Shown piece by piece: positions 48,434 through 59,168 of a stretch of DNA of 64,000 nt. The stretch's first letter is position 1, and each line of letters begins with the position of its first letter. A program made the translations under genes and the position numbers. The DNA is from Carnegiea gigantea (Eukaryota > Streptophyta > Magnoliopsida > Caryophyllales > Cactaceae), in contig JAKOGI010000003.1 in the NCBI GenBank assembly GCA_029747015.1, positions 1 to 64,000 of the forward strand. Reading direction: 5' to 3'. The notes below the pieces were generated by a model. That model was given only the letters and a program-made list of their open reading frames with translations. It was not told the origin of the DNA and did not search any database.

Positions 48434-49507
48434 TTAGATGGGTCTAAAAGAAAAAGATTCATATTCAGCACACAAATCCACATTCAAACTCACATTGACA
48501 TCAAAGCCACATGAAAAAAATTCATATTCTATAGAAAGAATATCATCATTAAATTTCAATTTAATGGGTGTAGCTTCCTCCTCACATGACTCTTGTGAAA
48601 TCATATCGTCTGACTCATCTAACTCATAGTGCTCAAAGTCAGTTGAGATGCTCAAATCTAACTCACTAGCAGTGTCAAATTGTTCACCCACCTCAAACTC
48701 ACATGAATCATGCAAAGTGGTGGGTGGGTCGGCAGAAACTAGGACATCCTCAATGACGTCTGTAGGTGAGCTAAATTTAGATGCAAGGGCAGGGGATGGA
48801 GACAAAGGAAAGTTACTCTCTTAATCTAGACTAGGCAAAGGCATCTCTTCATTCAAGTTAGGCCTAGCAGAATAAGAGGGTTCAAAATCATCATAGAGAC
48901 TAACTCCAGGTTTAGGAGATCCTAAACTAAAGTCAGACTCATTACAATTCTCCCTACTTCGATTAAAGCATTGAGAATATTCAGCAATTCTCACTTTCAT
49001 GTTCTCTACCATTTTATCAGTCAATTCATTTATCTTCTTTTTCACACTTGTATAAGTAGCATCAATATAAGCATGAAAAGGGCAAGTAAGAACATCATGG
49101 TCAGAAGATTTACAATAAACGCACAATACATGAGACATATAAGAATAAGATGGGTCATATGAATTTATAAAATGATCCTTGGGGGAAGGATTAGCATGAA
49201 AAACAGACTCATCAGAAGTGGGGTATCCAAAATTATTTTTAGCTTGTTCAAACTCGTAAGTGTCCTAAGCTAATTTTTCAAAGAAATCCCAAACTTCATC
49301 TTGAGTTTTAAATAACAATCCTAATATACCTTCAGGATAAATGAACTTAATATAACCCCAAGATTCATAATTCAGATCCACAGCAATGACCTCATAAATT
49401 TTCCATTTTTGAAAATTCCGATTCAATTAAGTATGATAATCATTAAGTCTCGAAAGATAACTCCAAAAAGGTTCATGCTCATATTGTAAGAAATCAAAAA
49501 CTGGCAT
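48434..49507 (-). pseudogene. decayed gag of LARD-like element
   Basis: On the minus strand the frame begins MPVFDFLQYEHEPFWSYLS (ATG at 49507), continues through EVIAVDLNYESWGYIKFIYP and TQDEVWDFFEKLA, the gag block common to Athila-like elements, then a Cys/His stretch CVYCKSSDHDVLTCPFH (49120-49070). The tail is acidic, rich in Ser, Asp and Glu, to 48434. Stops interrupt it after NDYHT, after FEKLA and between the two open segments near 48820. Confidence 0.82.
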
Positions 49508-50093
49508 TCTTGAATCTAGTGTTTTTTTTCAATTTTAAGAATTTTTCAATTTTTTTGGATTTTCAAGTTTTTAATTTTTTTAGTTTTCTTTTATGGAAAG
49601 AAAATACATCTAGGACACTATTTACAAACTAATAACTAAAACAAAAATGAAAGACTCAAATAATTAAGTGAACAAAACAAAATAAACTAACAAAAATAAA
49701 ACTATGCTACCAAAATAAAAGAAAGATCAAAAATACTCAAACATCACACAAAATATAAAATGAATACAAGCACAAAAGAAGAGCATTTTTGATTTTTTTT
49801 TTCTCTTTGCTGCTGCTGCTTCTGTGCCTATTTCCTACGCAATAACCAAATTGTTAGTCTCTTTTTTTTTCTAGTAGAAAATAATTATTAAAATCAAAAT
49901 TAAATGAACCAAAGCAAAAACCAAAATAAAAACTCTAATCGAAAATCAAAGACAAAAGAAATCTTAACTAAACTAAAACAACTAAAACAAAACTAACGTA
50001 CACAAAACCAAAGATACGAAACGAAAATAAAAACGAAATCGACGCAAACAACTAAATTAAGACTCGATTACGCAACCTAATTTCACAACGTCA

Positions 50094-50111
50094 TCCCCGG
50101 CAACGGCGCCA
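50094..50111 (-). other. gypsy primer-binding site
   Basis: The reverse complement of TGGCGCCGTTGCCGGGGA lies six bases before the LTR at 50118. Confidence 0.92.
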
Positions 50112-50117
50112 AAAACT

Positions 50118-51654
50118 TGTTGTGATTTTTCCGCAAGCGCATGGCTTATCGTTGTAATGCTAACAGGTGTCGATCCTCAGGGATAGTTGTAAAATTTAGT
50201 TACCAAAAATTCTAAATTAATTTAAAACAAAATGCTAATTTACCAACTCCAAAATTAAGTTATTTTACCAATTATCAGACTAAATAAACAATATTAATTG
50301 GTGGCATTGGAGGCCGGACTTGCAAAGACAAGACTACAAAATAAAAATACAGTACTAAACTATAAACAGTTTTAACCACCAACACTTAGTTGAATGTTGA
50401 ATTCATTCTCTTGTCAAACAGCAGGAGAACTCAAAGATCGAATTCATGCATCGCAGCAGAGCAAAATTCGTCCATAGCAGCAGAGCAAACGAAGGCAACG
50501 AACCGAAAGCATCGAAAACAAAGCTTGACATTGGTATCAAATCCCGACAAATTCAACTTCAAACACCCAGAAATCTTGCTTAGATTGAACAATAGCATGA
50601 GAACGTTCCAAATTTGAGAGCATATATGATTGAACCGAATATAAATGTGAAAACAAGAAATTGATTGAGAAGCCAAGGCATAATTCTGAAACTGGAAAAC
50701 AAAACAAATATGGAAAGATAAATTCGATCTAGAAATTGAAGCTACCCTACTCTACGCTAAGCTACTCTAATCTTCTGTTGTTCTTCGGCCCTCCATTTGA
50801 AGCTCTGTTTTCGGCCCCCCATTAAAGGCCCCAAATGTCCGTTCATCCCCTTCGGTTGCCCTTCAATCAACTCTCGTACCCGATGCATTGATGATGGTGA
50901 TGATTTTAGACAGAAAGGAGGAGAGAGAAAGAGAAAGAGGGCAAAGCAGTCGAGTAAGGCGAATTGCTGCTCTGTTCTTCGAGTTCCCTGGACTTGAACC
51001 GTCGAGGAAGAAGAGGATAAGGGGATGGGTAACAGTCAAGTATAATAATGAGGCAATGAATTTTGATGAATGATGGGGGAGAGAGAAAAACGCCATGACT
51101 GAACTGGAGGAGAAGATGAAGAAGCGTTGGTGCTCGGGTTCTGCTTTCGAGTTCTGGGTTGCCAAGGGAAGAAGAACCACCGAGGAGGAGAGAGAAGATT
51201 AAAGGGGAAGGTGAGGTGCTCAGGTCACGTGAGGAGTGTGTGACAAATTAAGTGGAGCAGGTGTGAGAAAATGAAGATGGGCAAGCTGGGCTTGGTCTGG
51301 GAAGAAGGAAGAGATCCGGGCCCAATGGGAAAGAAAGAAAATAAAAGAAAAATGATGAGCCCAGCCCACGGTAGAGGAAGAAAGGGGAAAAAGAAGAGAA
51401 GGAGGCGGTTGGGCTCAGGGTTGGACCTCGGGTTCTGCTAGATTCATCTAGCTTCATTTTTTTTCCTTCTTCTCGTTTGTTTCAATCTAATCCAGCTCTA
51501 GCACCAGTTTGAGTAAATTTATTTATTTTCTTCAAATTATTTCCAACTCCTACAAAATAAACAAAAACATTATTAAAAATCTAATTTAACAATTTATTTA
51601 GAGCAAATATTAGATGATAAAAGCGTATAAAATATTATAATTTCTGGTTGAACA
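50118..51654 (-). repeat. 5' LTR of LARD-like element
   Basis: 1537 bp, partner of 45136-46673, with scattered substitutions. Open frames in the LTR occur in both copies (e.g. 45408-45635 and 50390-50617) and are repeat text, not genes. Confidence 0.92.
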
Positions 51655-52369
51655 AATGGGTAACCCGAACCTAACCTGTTTTACCCGTTTATGTAAACGG
51701 GTTAGGTTCAGGTCAACTTCATTTAAATGTTAAGCTGTTTGGGTTGAATTTTTTCAACTCGTTTATTAAACAGGTCGAGTTTAGGTTCGGGGGTTTTCAA
51801 CCCGTTTAAGTGCGATACAAATATGAACCTGATCCGACATAATACATTACCTAGCTCTACAAACAATGGTACAACACCCGTTACATCACACGTTGATTGG
51901 AGGACATAGGAGTAGAGGAAGCAAGAGAGTGTTTTTATTCCCTTTGCTTTTAACAGTAAATGGGCTTTACCCTGGCCCATATGGCATGAAGGCCATAAAG
52001 GCCTTGTTCTTTTTTCTTTTTTCTTTTTTGGTCTTTGGTTTGGGTTGATTCTTAGGTTTGGCTACCCATGAGAAAGTTGAATTTCACATTCACATGGAGT
52101 CTCCATCACTTTGGATTAGGTTAAAAATGATAAGTATTCATTTTTGTAGTCGTAAAATCTATAGACTGGATTGTAAGCTTATAGTTGAGATAGTGGCTAA
52201 TCCTCTCAATAAATCATAAGGTGCGTTTGGTTGTAAGAGTTTGTTGAGGGAGTTTGAATCAATTTGACTAGTCAAATAGTAGATATTGTGTTTGACTAAT
52301 AGTTGTTTGAAAGAGCTATTTGAATCTAAACAAACTTTTTTTTTCAAAATGTTACTCCAAATAGCCTTT

Positions 52370-53054
52370 CAGGAAATGGAACCTAAACCCTGCGATTCCC
52401 CTAACTGGAAAATGATTCTTAAACACAAGAACTGGGCTATTGACCATAGCATTATTAGAATTAGAAATGGCAAAAACACATCGTTCTGGTATGAAAATTG
52501 GCTTTTAGTTGGACATCTCATTAAAAGCGAAGAGGCTAACTGCCCGAGTACCTATGAAACTACGAGGGTTAGCACCTTTTATAAAAATGGACACTGGAGG
52601 GAGCATATCCTTAGAAAATTGGTTAGCCCTAACATATTAAAAGAAATCAAGAAAATTAAAATAGATCCTTTAAGCCAAGATCATGAAGTCTGGAGCTTGA
52701 TGAGGAGTGGAAAGTTCACAGTTCAAAGCCTTTATAACATAATAACAAGTAATAAAGCCCAGACAAATGGTGGTAAGCTTATTAATGGCAAAACTGAGTG
52801 GAGAAGGCTATGGAAGATGAAAGCTCCTGCTAAAGCTAAACATCTTGTCAAGTGTGGCCGACATAAAGGTCTCCCTATTGCTGCCAATCTTTCTAAATGG
52901 ATACAAGGCCTTAGTAGTAGATGTATGATTTGTCAAGGACCGGTAGAAGACCATACCCATGCCTTTAGAGACTGCCATATCGCTGCCAGCACTTGGACAA
53001 AATTTTTTCCTTATCAAAACTAGGAGCTGGTTGCGGTGTTCTTTAACCTACATT
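52370..53054 (+). pseudogene. LINE pol relic: zf-RVT part
   Basis: Open from 52286 to a TAG at 53021. Recognisable text: RNGKNTSFWYENWL, SGKFTVQSLYNII (start of zf-RVT), TEWRRLWKMKAPAKAKHLV and the zinc-binding CMICQGPVEDHTHAFRDCHI. The frame crosses the stop as ELVAVFFNLHW and resumes after the copia insert as AWIDTNIKQKGSWAREFVI, so the insertion split one frame. Confidence 0.85.
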
Positions 53055-53060
53055 GGGGGG

Positions 53061-53700
53061 TGTTGGGTTTTATGGCCCAAAATTCGAGTACCGGCACGGT
53101 GGGACGACGCTGCGCGAACACGGACGTGCCACGACGAAGGAGCACCAAGCCAAGGGAGGCAGAAAATTGGCACAGGGGTGTCGTGCCATGTGGCACGGCC
53201 GTGCCATGTGGCACTGGGTGACCGTGCCACGTGGCACGGTCGTGCCACGTGTTTTTTCGCCGCCTCTTTCGGATGGCGGCTAGGGTTTCTGTCTCCGAGG
53301 GGGATTCCTCCTGGCGGCTAGGGTTCTACTTTAAAGGGAAAACCCCTACTGTTTAGACCCTATATAAAGGGGGTCAAGTCTATGATCTAAATAACTCTCA
53401 TGATCTCCAGTACTCATACATACATTGAGAGGTAGAAGTACTTTGTGAGAGATTACAATAGAGAGGTTGTAATTCTGCTCTTAGGTCAAATCACTGTGGT
53501 GATTGTGATCGTGTTGTATTCTTCCTGCTCATAGTGAATTATTCTGGTGCTGTCGCCGTCCGTGGTTTTTTCCCGATTTGGGTTTTCCACGTTAAATCTC
53601 TTGTCTTCTTATTTCTGTTTTCTGTTATTCACTTGATTTCTGAATTTCTAATTCATCCTATTGCTTCCGCTATACTGTTACTTTGATATTAATCCTAACA
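53061..53700 (+). repeat. 5' LTR of young copia element
   Basis: 640 bp, TGTTGGGTTTTATGGCCC to AATCCTAACA. TATA box TATATAAAG at 53361-53369. A cluster of GTGCCAYGTGGCAC palindromes lies at 53183-53251. Confidence 0.96.
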
Positions 53701-53726
53701 AGTGGTATCAGAGCTTTGGTTATAGG

Positions 53727-55070
53727 ATGTCTTCTATCATGAGGGTAGATATTCAGAAATTCGATGGGGAGATTAGTTTTAATCTCTGGAAGGTGCAGAT
53801 GAGAGCAGTTCTCATTCAGCACGGGTTGTGGAAGGTTCTGAAGGGACCTCACGTGAAACCTGAGAAGATGACAGAAGAACAGTGGACTGAAGATGTAAAG
53901 AAGAGACGTGGGTTGTTGACGGAGGACGAATGGGAGGAACTGGAGTTGAAGGCGGTTTCAGCCATACAGTTGTGCTTAGCACTACATGTCCTGCGAGAGG
54001 TGCTTGATAAGACAACTGCGGTGGATCTTTGGGCTCGGCTGGAGGAACTCTACATGACGAAGAGTCTCGCCAACAAGATCCGTTTGAAGGAAAGGTTGTA
54101 TACCTTTCGTATGGCTGAAGGTACCCCTGTCCAAAAGCATCTGAATGAGTTTAACTCTATTCTTGTTGACTTGGAGAGTCTAGATGTGAAAGTTGAGGAT
54201 GAGGATAAGGCTATTTTGCTTGTTGTGTCGTTACCCCCTTCTTATAAACACTTTAAGGAGATTATGCTATATAGTAATTCTAATACTATATCGTTTGAGG
54301 ATGTTAAGTCAAACCTGTTATCTAAGGAGAAGTTTGATCTTGACATTCATGCTGATTCTGCTGAGGGATTAGCAGTAAGGGGTACAACAACTGAAAAGGG
54401 GAACAGTAATAGGAGTAAGAACCGTTCTAAGTCTAAAAATCCTCATACTGGTAAGACCTGCAATTACTGTGGTAAATTGGGTCATATTATTGCTAACTGC
54501 TGGAAACTGCAAAAGAAGAAGGAGAAAGAGGAAGATAATCTTCAGGAGCCTGCTGAAGCTTCATTTGCTGAATCTGATTCTGATGGCGACGTGTTGTTCG
54601 CTACCTCTACTGAAAGAGGGAGTGATTCTGATTGGATTCTTGATTCTGGGTGTACCTATCATATGTGTCCTCACAAGGATTGGTTTTCAACATATGATCC
54701 AATTGACTCAACTGTTGTTCACATGGGCAATAACGCACAATGTAATGTAACTGGAGTCGGTACTGTTAAAATCAAGACCCATGATGGTGTTGTCGGGACT
54801 TTATCGAATGTTCATCATGTTCCTGACTTGAAGCGTAACCTCATCTCGCTGGGCACCCTTGAATCCAAAGGGTGCAAATATTCAGCTGAAGGTGGAGTTC
54901 TGAAGGTCTCAAAAGGCAGTAGGATTCTGCTGAAGGGTTTGAGGCAAGGAGGCCTCTATGTCTTGCAAGCATCTACTGTGACAGGTTATATGAAGGAAAG
55001 TTTATATAAGTCATCTCCCAGAGCTAGGTTCAAGCATTGCTTGGACTTAGTTGGCATTCGCAGTTTTTGA
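53727..55070 (+). CDS. copia gag-protease with polymerase deleted
   Basis: Intact frame of 447 codons from ATG 53727, the first ATG after the primer site (an in-frame ATG at 53661 lies inside the LTR and is less likely). Order: gag (KFDGEISFNLWKVQMRAVLI, then TKSLANKIRLKERLYTFRMA), a CCHC zinc knuckle CNYCGKLGHIIANCW at about residues 248-262, the protease site WILDSGCTYHMCPHKDWF at about residues 305-322 with its catalytic DSG, and the start of the GAG-pre-integrase region (KGCKYSAEGGVLKVSKGSRI, GLYVLQAS). It then jumps to FKHCLDLVGI, which is the usual extreme C-terminus of copia RNase H, and stops. So an internal deletion removed IN, RT and most of RH in frame. The product could still form particles and could use enzymes from full-length relatives; that is inference. 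Confidence 0.92.
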   Translation: MSSIMRVDIQKFDGEISFNLWKVQMRAVLIQHGLWKVLKGPHVKPEKMTEEQWTEDVKKRRGLLTEDEWEELELKAVSAIQLCLALHVLREVLDKTTAVDLWARLEELYMTKSLANKIRLKERLYTFRMAEGTPVQKHLNEFNSILVDLESLDVKVEDEDKAILLVVSLPPSYKHFKEIMLYSNSNTISFEDVKSNLLSKEKFDLDIHADSAEGLAVRGTTTEKGNSNRSKNRSKSKNPHTGKTCNYCGKLGHIIANCWKLQKKKEKEEDNLQEPAEASFAESDSDGDVLFATSTERGSDSDWILDSGCTYHMCPHKDWFSTYDPIDSTVVHMGNNAQCNVTGVGTVKIKTHDGVVGTLSNVHHVPDLKRNLISLGTLESKGCKYSAEGGVLKVSKGSRILLKGLRQGGLYVLQASTVTGYMKESLYKSSPRARFKHCLDLVGIRSF

Positions 55071-55170
55071 GGGCCCTGCGGGGCATAGCCCCATAGGGGG
55101 CATCACCCTTTGGGGTGAGACGACGGCGACGAAAAGTTGAACATTGAAGATTTTGGTCCAAGGTGGAGAT

Positions 55171-55807
55171 TGTTGGGTTTTATGGCCCAAAATTCGAGTA
55201 CCGGCACGGTGGGACGACGCTGCGCGAACACGGACGTGCCACGACGAAGGAGCACCAAGCCGAGGGAGGCAGAAAATTGGCACGGGGTGTCGTGCCATGT
55301 GGCACGGCCGTGCCATGTGGCACTGGGTGACCGTGCCACGTGGCACGGTCGTGCCACGTGTCTTTTCGCCGCCTCTTTCGGATGGCGGTTAGGGTTTCTG
55401 TCTCCGAGGGGGATTCCTCCTGGCGGCTAGGGTTCTACTTTAAAGGAAAAACCCCTACTGTTTAGACCCTATATAAAGGGGGTCAAGCCTAGGATCTAAA
55501 TAACTCCTGATCTCCAGTACTCATACATACATTGAGAGGTAGAAGTACTTTGTGAGAGATTACAATAGAGAGGTTGTAATTCTGCTCTTAGATCAAATCA
55601 CTGTGGTGATTGTGATCGTGTTGTATTCTTCCTGCTCATAGTGAATTGTTCTGGTGCTGTCGCCGTCCGTGGTTTTTTCCCGATTTGGGTTTTCCACGTT
55701 AAATCTCTTGTCTTCTTATTTCTGTTTTCTGTTATTCACTTGATTTCTGAATTTCTAATTCATCCTATTGCTTCCGCTATACTGTTACTTTGATATTAAT
55801 CCTAACA
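55171..55807 (+). repeat. 3' LTR of young copia element
   Basis: 637 bp, differs from the 5' LTR by a handful of substitutions and small indels. TATA box at about 55470-55479. Confidence 0.96.
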
Positions 55808-55812
55808 GGGGG

Positions 55813-56570
55813 CATGGATAGACACGAATATTAAGCAAAAAGGAAGCTGGGCAAGGGAGTTTGTGATTATATTCTGACATATTTGGCTTTATAGGAATAA
55901 CTGTGTGTTCGGGAAAGCATGTACGTGCACACAAACCTTCTGGAACAAGATTAATGCTAATCTTAAAATATCTGACAAGGTTTGGATGTTACAGGAAAAA
56001 CCGGACTGCCTAAAGAACACATCGGTGATGGTATAGAAGCCACCACAGTTCCCGGGATTCAAGCTGAATATTGCAACGTATGTGCACAAGGAGAAAAAGA
56101 GAACAATAGGGGTAGCAGTGATTCGAATATACTCCATGAAATGGTGCCTCAGGTTAACGCTTAGGGTTCCAGGGGAGTGCAAGACCATGGCGTTGCTGGT
56201 CACCCTGAAGGAAGCGCTTATCAAGGCATGGGATTATGGTATACCTAAACTTGAGATTGACTTGCAAAGAGAGATTACCGAGACGCTAAATGAGGATTAG
56301 ACGAAGATATAACCCACAATGAGTTGCATTATCCACACCATATCTAGGCTCATTCAACTCAAGTGGAACATCCAGATCAACCATGTCGCAAAGAAGGCAA
56401 ACCTTGTCCCAGCAGTGCTAGCCTCCATAAGCAAGAAATAGCAAGAACCAATCGCCATTCATCATGCCCCTCTTCCCCACATCCAACTGGCTCTGGATAT
56501 GGTCGAAGAGTTAGTGAAACTAAGCAAGAGGCTGCAAGCTAAAGCTGATGAGGCTTTGGAAAGCTAGACT
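55813..56570 (+). pseudogene. LINE pol relic: RNase H part
   Basis: Continuation of the split LINE frame: AWIDTNIKQKGSWAREFVI, LYRNNCVFGK (the usual link between zf-RVT and RNase H), KKRTIGVAVIRIYS and MALLVTLKEALIKAWDYGI (helix with the catalytic Glu), then NHVAKKANLVPAVLA. Several stops; inactive. Confidence 0.7.
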
Positions 56571-57566
56571 CCAGGAGCTGCTTTCATCGCCAGGAACTCA
56601 CTTATTTTGGATGGCTATAGACTTGAAATATGGATGATGGTCGATTATCTTTTGCTTTGTTGCAGGGGAATTGGATAGGATGTTACCCATTCCCCTTGGT
56701 AGTTTTCAGCTAACCAACCAAGAGGTAGTGGGTAATCTGGCTTGCTTGATTAGTATGGTTGCTTGACTATCATGTACTATGCTGTTCATTTATAATATTA
56801 CCCTTTTGTCCCCCCAAAAAATAGCCTTTTATATACAACTTTTTATGAAAAAGATCTAATTGTCCAAGATTTTGGAGAAATCACATGTCTGCCATTAAAT
56901 CTTATGTTACCAATTGCAAATAATTTATAATATGATCAACTTAATTACATAGTATCATAATGCATATCTTATTTCATTGTGCTTAATTACAATTAGCTAT
57001 TTATTCATGTGGGTTATTTTATTTATAGTTTACTTATATAGAACTTCATATAAATCTTAATTCATGTAGAAAGAAAGATTATGTCCAATAAATAGCAAAA
57101 TAGGTTTATAAGTCATAACTATTATGTAAACTTAGATTCAAACTGAATGGAAATTGAGGCAAATAATGAATACAAATTGTAGAAAATTAGTAAGAAAATA
57201 AGATGTAAATTAAGGTAATTCATATATATAACGTAAATTTGTTTATTGCTAAAATAAAATTAGATGACCAATAAATAAAAAAATACATTCAATAAAATAA
57301 TAAATTAGAGATATGGGCATGTATGCAATTTTGCCAAAAATATTTTTTATAAGCAACTCATTTTACCAAACACTTTGTCTAAAAATAGTTGGCTAAAGTA
57401 GCTAATATAAACAACTGATTTAAACAGCTAATAGTTAATAACTAATATACACAACTAATAGTTAACAACTGTTTACCAAACAGGGCCATAATCTATACTC
57501 AATTGGTGAACACATCATTGAGCTTCAGCATAATTATTAAAAGGAGCCTCTTCACTTTATTATGCC

Positions 57567-58265
57567 TAGGGATGACAATTACATCCGAGTTCGATGCACG
57601 TTTGATCTGATTCGAGTTCAAGAAAAACATATACGAGTTGAGTTCGCCAAAAATAATCCGAATTTGGATCAGATTTGGAAGGAAGGTAACATCCAATTTG
57701 ATTTTTCAGTCCTACCAGATTATTTTGTTAAATAATTAAAATTCAAATTTAAAATTTTACAAATAAGTCTACCGTTTGAGTTCACTCTCGCTTCTGGCCC
57801 CTATCCTAATTTTTTATTTTTGATCTTTTTCATTTTATAAATATAAAGTCTATCCTCCAAGCTCAATCCTAAGTCCCTAACGCCCCCTATTAGTTGCTTA
57901 GTTGACTCTTCCTCCCCCCTCGGTCTTAGTTCCATAACTGTCCAGCCGCCTAACTCCTTGCTACTGCCCCACCGCGTCATCTGCCACCTTGCTATTTGCC
58001 AATCTCCCCTAATTTATCATTAAATGGTCAAATATTTAGTTAATATGATAGAATAGTACATGCTATCATATCGATAGGTGTACATAATAAGTGCAAATTA
58101 AAAAAAAAATTGTTGTGGGGGAATTCAAATCGAATCTGATCCAATGTGATGTGGATCGAAGTCAAAGATTGTCTATGTCTGATTGGATTTTGGATCCAAA
58201 ATTTAATCGAATCTCGATTTTGATGTTCCTAAATTAGTTGCAAATCTGGTCCATTGACATCCCTA
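57567..58265. mobile_element. hAT-like element with 8-bp duplication
   Basis: The left end is TAGGGATGACAATTA; the right end on the other strand is TAGGGATGTCAATGG. Flanking 8-mers ATTATGCC (57559-57566) and GTTATGCC (58266-58273) match at 7 of 8. The 699-bp interior has GATCTGATTCGAGTTC-like subterminal repeats and no transposase. Confidence 0.85.
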
Positions 58266-58345
58266 GTTATGCCTCTATCTGTCATATTCATATCCTTAGA
58301 GGATCAACATTTTCTACTAGCACTAGCCAATCTCAGCCTTCACTA

Positions 58346-58678
58346 TGGACTTATTCAACAAAATTAATATCCAGATAGTAGATATTTGTTCAGGTAGTAG
58401 ATGGTTATTTAGACAGTGAATAGTTGTTCCAATTTAACTATTAATGGATAATTATTTAGATGAGTGGTTGAAAAAGACATGTTTCAATAAATTTCACAGT
58501 TTAGTTGGCTGATTAATATAGATTGATATAAAATGATATCGATAATTTTCAAAATGTAGTTTTTGACCAAAAAATATGAAATATTACTTTTAAATGTCAA
58601 CAGTTAATATTATTAGCTTTTTGAAAACCTGCTTAAAATTCTAAACGCAACTTCAAAAGCTATAGCAGAACATAACCT
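58346..58678. mobile_element. MITE, family A copy 2 (inverted)
   Basis: A diverged 333-bp copy of 4852-5285 in the opposite orientation. Shared text includes AATATGAAATATTACTTTTA, AAATGTCAACAGTTAATATT and TATTTAGATGAGTGGTTGAA. Confidence 0.75.
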
Positions 58679-59168
58679 AAACCTTGGCCTAATTTGGTAA
58701 CCCTTCTCGGGCCCACCATAGGCCCACATACAAGGCTTGTTCAACTTTTTTTTTCAAGGGTTTTGGACTATAGTAGACTGTACTTTGAGAGTATAAGATG
58801 TATGTGTAGTGTACTATCGGCCTATATACTGTTTATACGCAAGATTGAGTTTGAAATTATTTTGACTCAATACTAAGCAATAATTTCATAATGGTATGCA
58901 ATGCATATGTTTAAAGCACAAGAACCTTTAAACTTATATAATTGTATATGCTTGATATCGACTTATATCGCCAAGTTCAAACATCTTCAAACTTGATCTT
59001 CATATACAGATTGTTTAAAAAAAAAAAAACAAAAACCTAATAATACAGTACAAGGCTTCCAAATTTAAAATTGGGAGTATTATCATTCAATAACTTCAAA
59101 GTACAATATATTATCATCCAAAAAATATTTTTAACAAAAAAGTTCATTAGTCTTAATCTATATAAATG
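58679..59168. other. AT-rich intergenic, no gene seen
   Basis: No supported feature. Confidence 0.45.

Larger units (their letters stand above)
45136..51654 (-). mobile_element. gag-only gypsy-type (LARD-like) retroelement
   Basis: A 6519-bp element with two ~1.54-kb LTRs and a perfect AATGG duplication (45131-45135 and 51655-51659). The reverse complement of TGGCGCCGTTGCCGGGGA, the classic plant gypsy (Athila-like) primer site, lies at 50094-50111 next to the right-hand LTR, so the element reads on the minus strand. The 3.4-kb interior has a decayed gag and no polymerase. Confidence 0.9.
44505..51859. mobile_element. hAT-like element, TAGAG family copy 2, split by a retroelement
   Basis: The left end is TAGAGCTGG; the right end on the other strand is TAGAGCTAGG. 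Flanking 8-mers CATACAGT (44497-44504) and CAAACAAT (51860-51867) match at 6 of 8. ACCCGTTTAATTAAACGG motifs fill 44530-44710 and 51660-51830. Without the inserted 6.5 kb retroelement it is about 0.83 kb. It shares ends and interior text with 8449-9010. Confidence 0.65.
53061..55807 (+). mobile_element. young non-autonomous Ty1/copia element
   Basis: A 2747-bp element with nearly identical LTRs and a perfect GGGGG duplication (53056-53060 and 55808-55812). The copia primer site TGGTATCAGAGC is at 53703-53714, and a purine tract AAGGTGGAGAT lies at 55160-55170. It encodes gag and protease but lacks integrase, reverse transcriptase and almost all RNase H. LTR similarity means a recent insertion. 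Confidence 0.95.
52370..56818 (+). mobile_element. 5'-truncated LINE, interrupted by a copia element
   Basis: Flanked by an 11-bp duplication AAATAGCCTTT (52359-52369 and 56819-56829) and ending CCCTTTTGTCCCCCC before an A run, as expected for target-primed LINE insertion. Only the 3' portion of pol is present. The copia element at 53061-55807 splits it. Confidence 0.82.
52220..57486. mobile_element. MITE-like element (GTTTGGT ends) split by a LINE
   Basis: The left end is GGTGCGTTTGGT; the right end on the other strand is GCCCTGTTTGGT. CATAA flanks both sides (52215-52219, 57487-57491), a possible target duplication. The right part is rich in AACAGCTAATAGTTAA repeats. Net length without the insert is about 0.8 kb. 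Non-coding; structure resembles family A MITEs in this window but with different ends. Confidence 0.55.

Noticed and set aside
53036..53321. Open frames of 60-120 codons in the copia LTR, both strands
   Set aside because: Present in both LTRs, GC-rich palindromic text, no domain.
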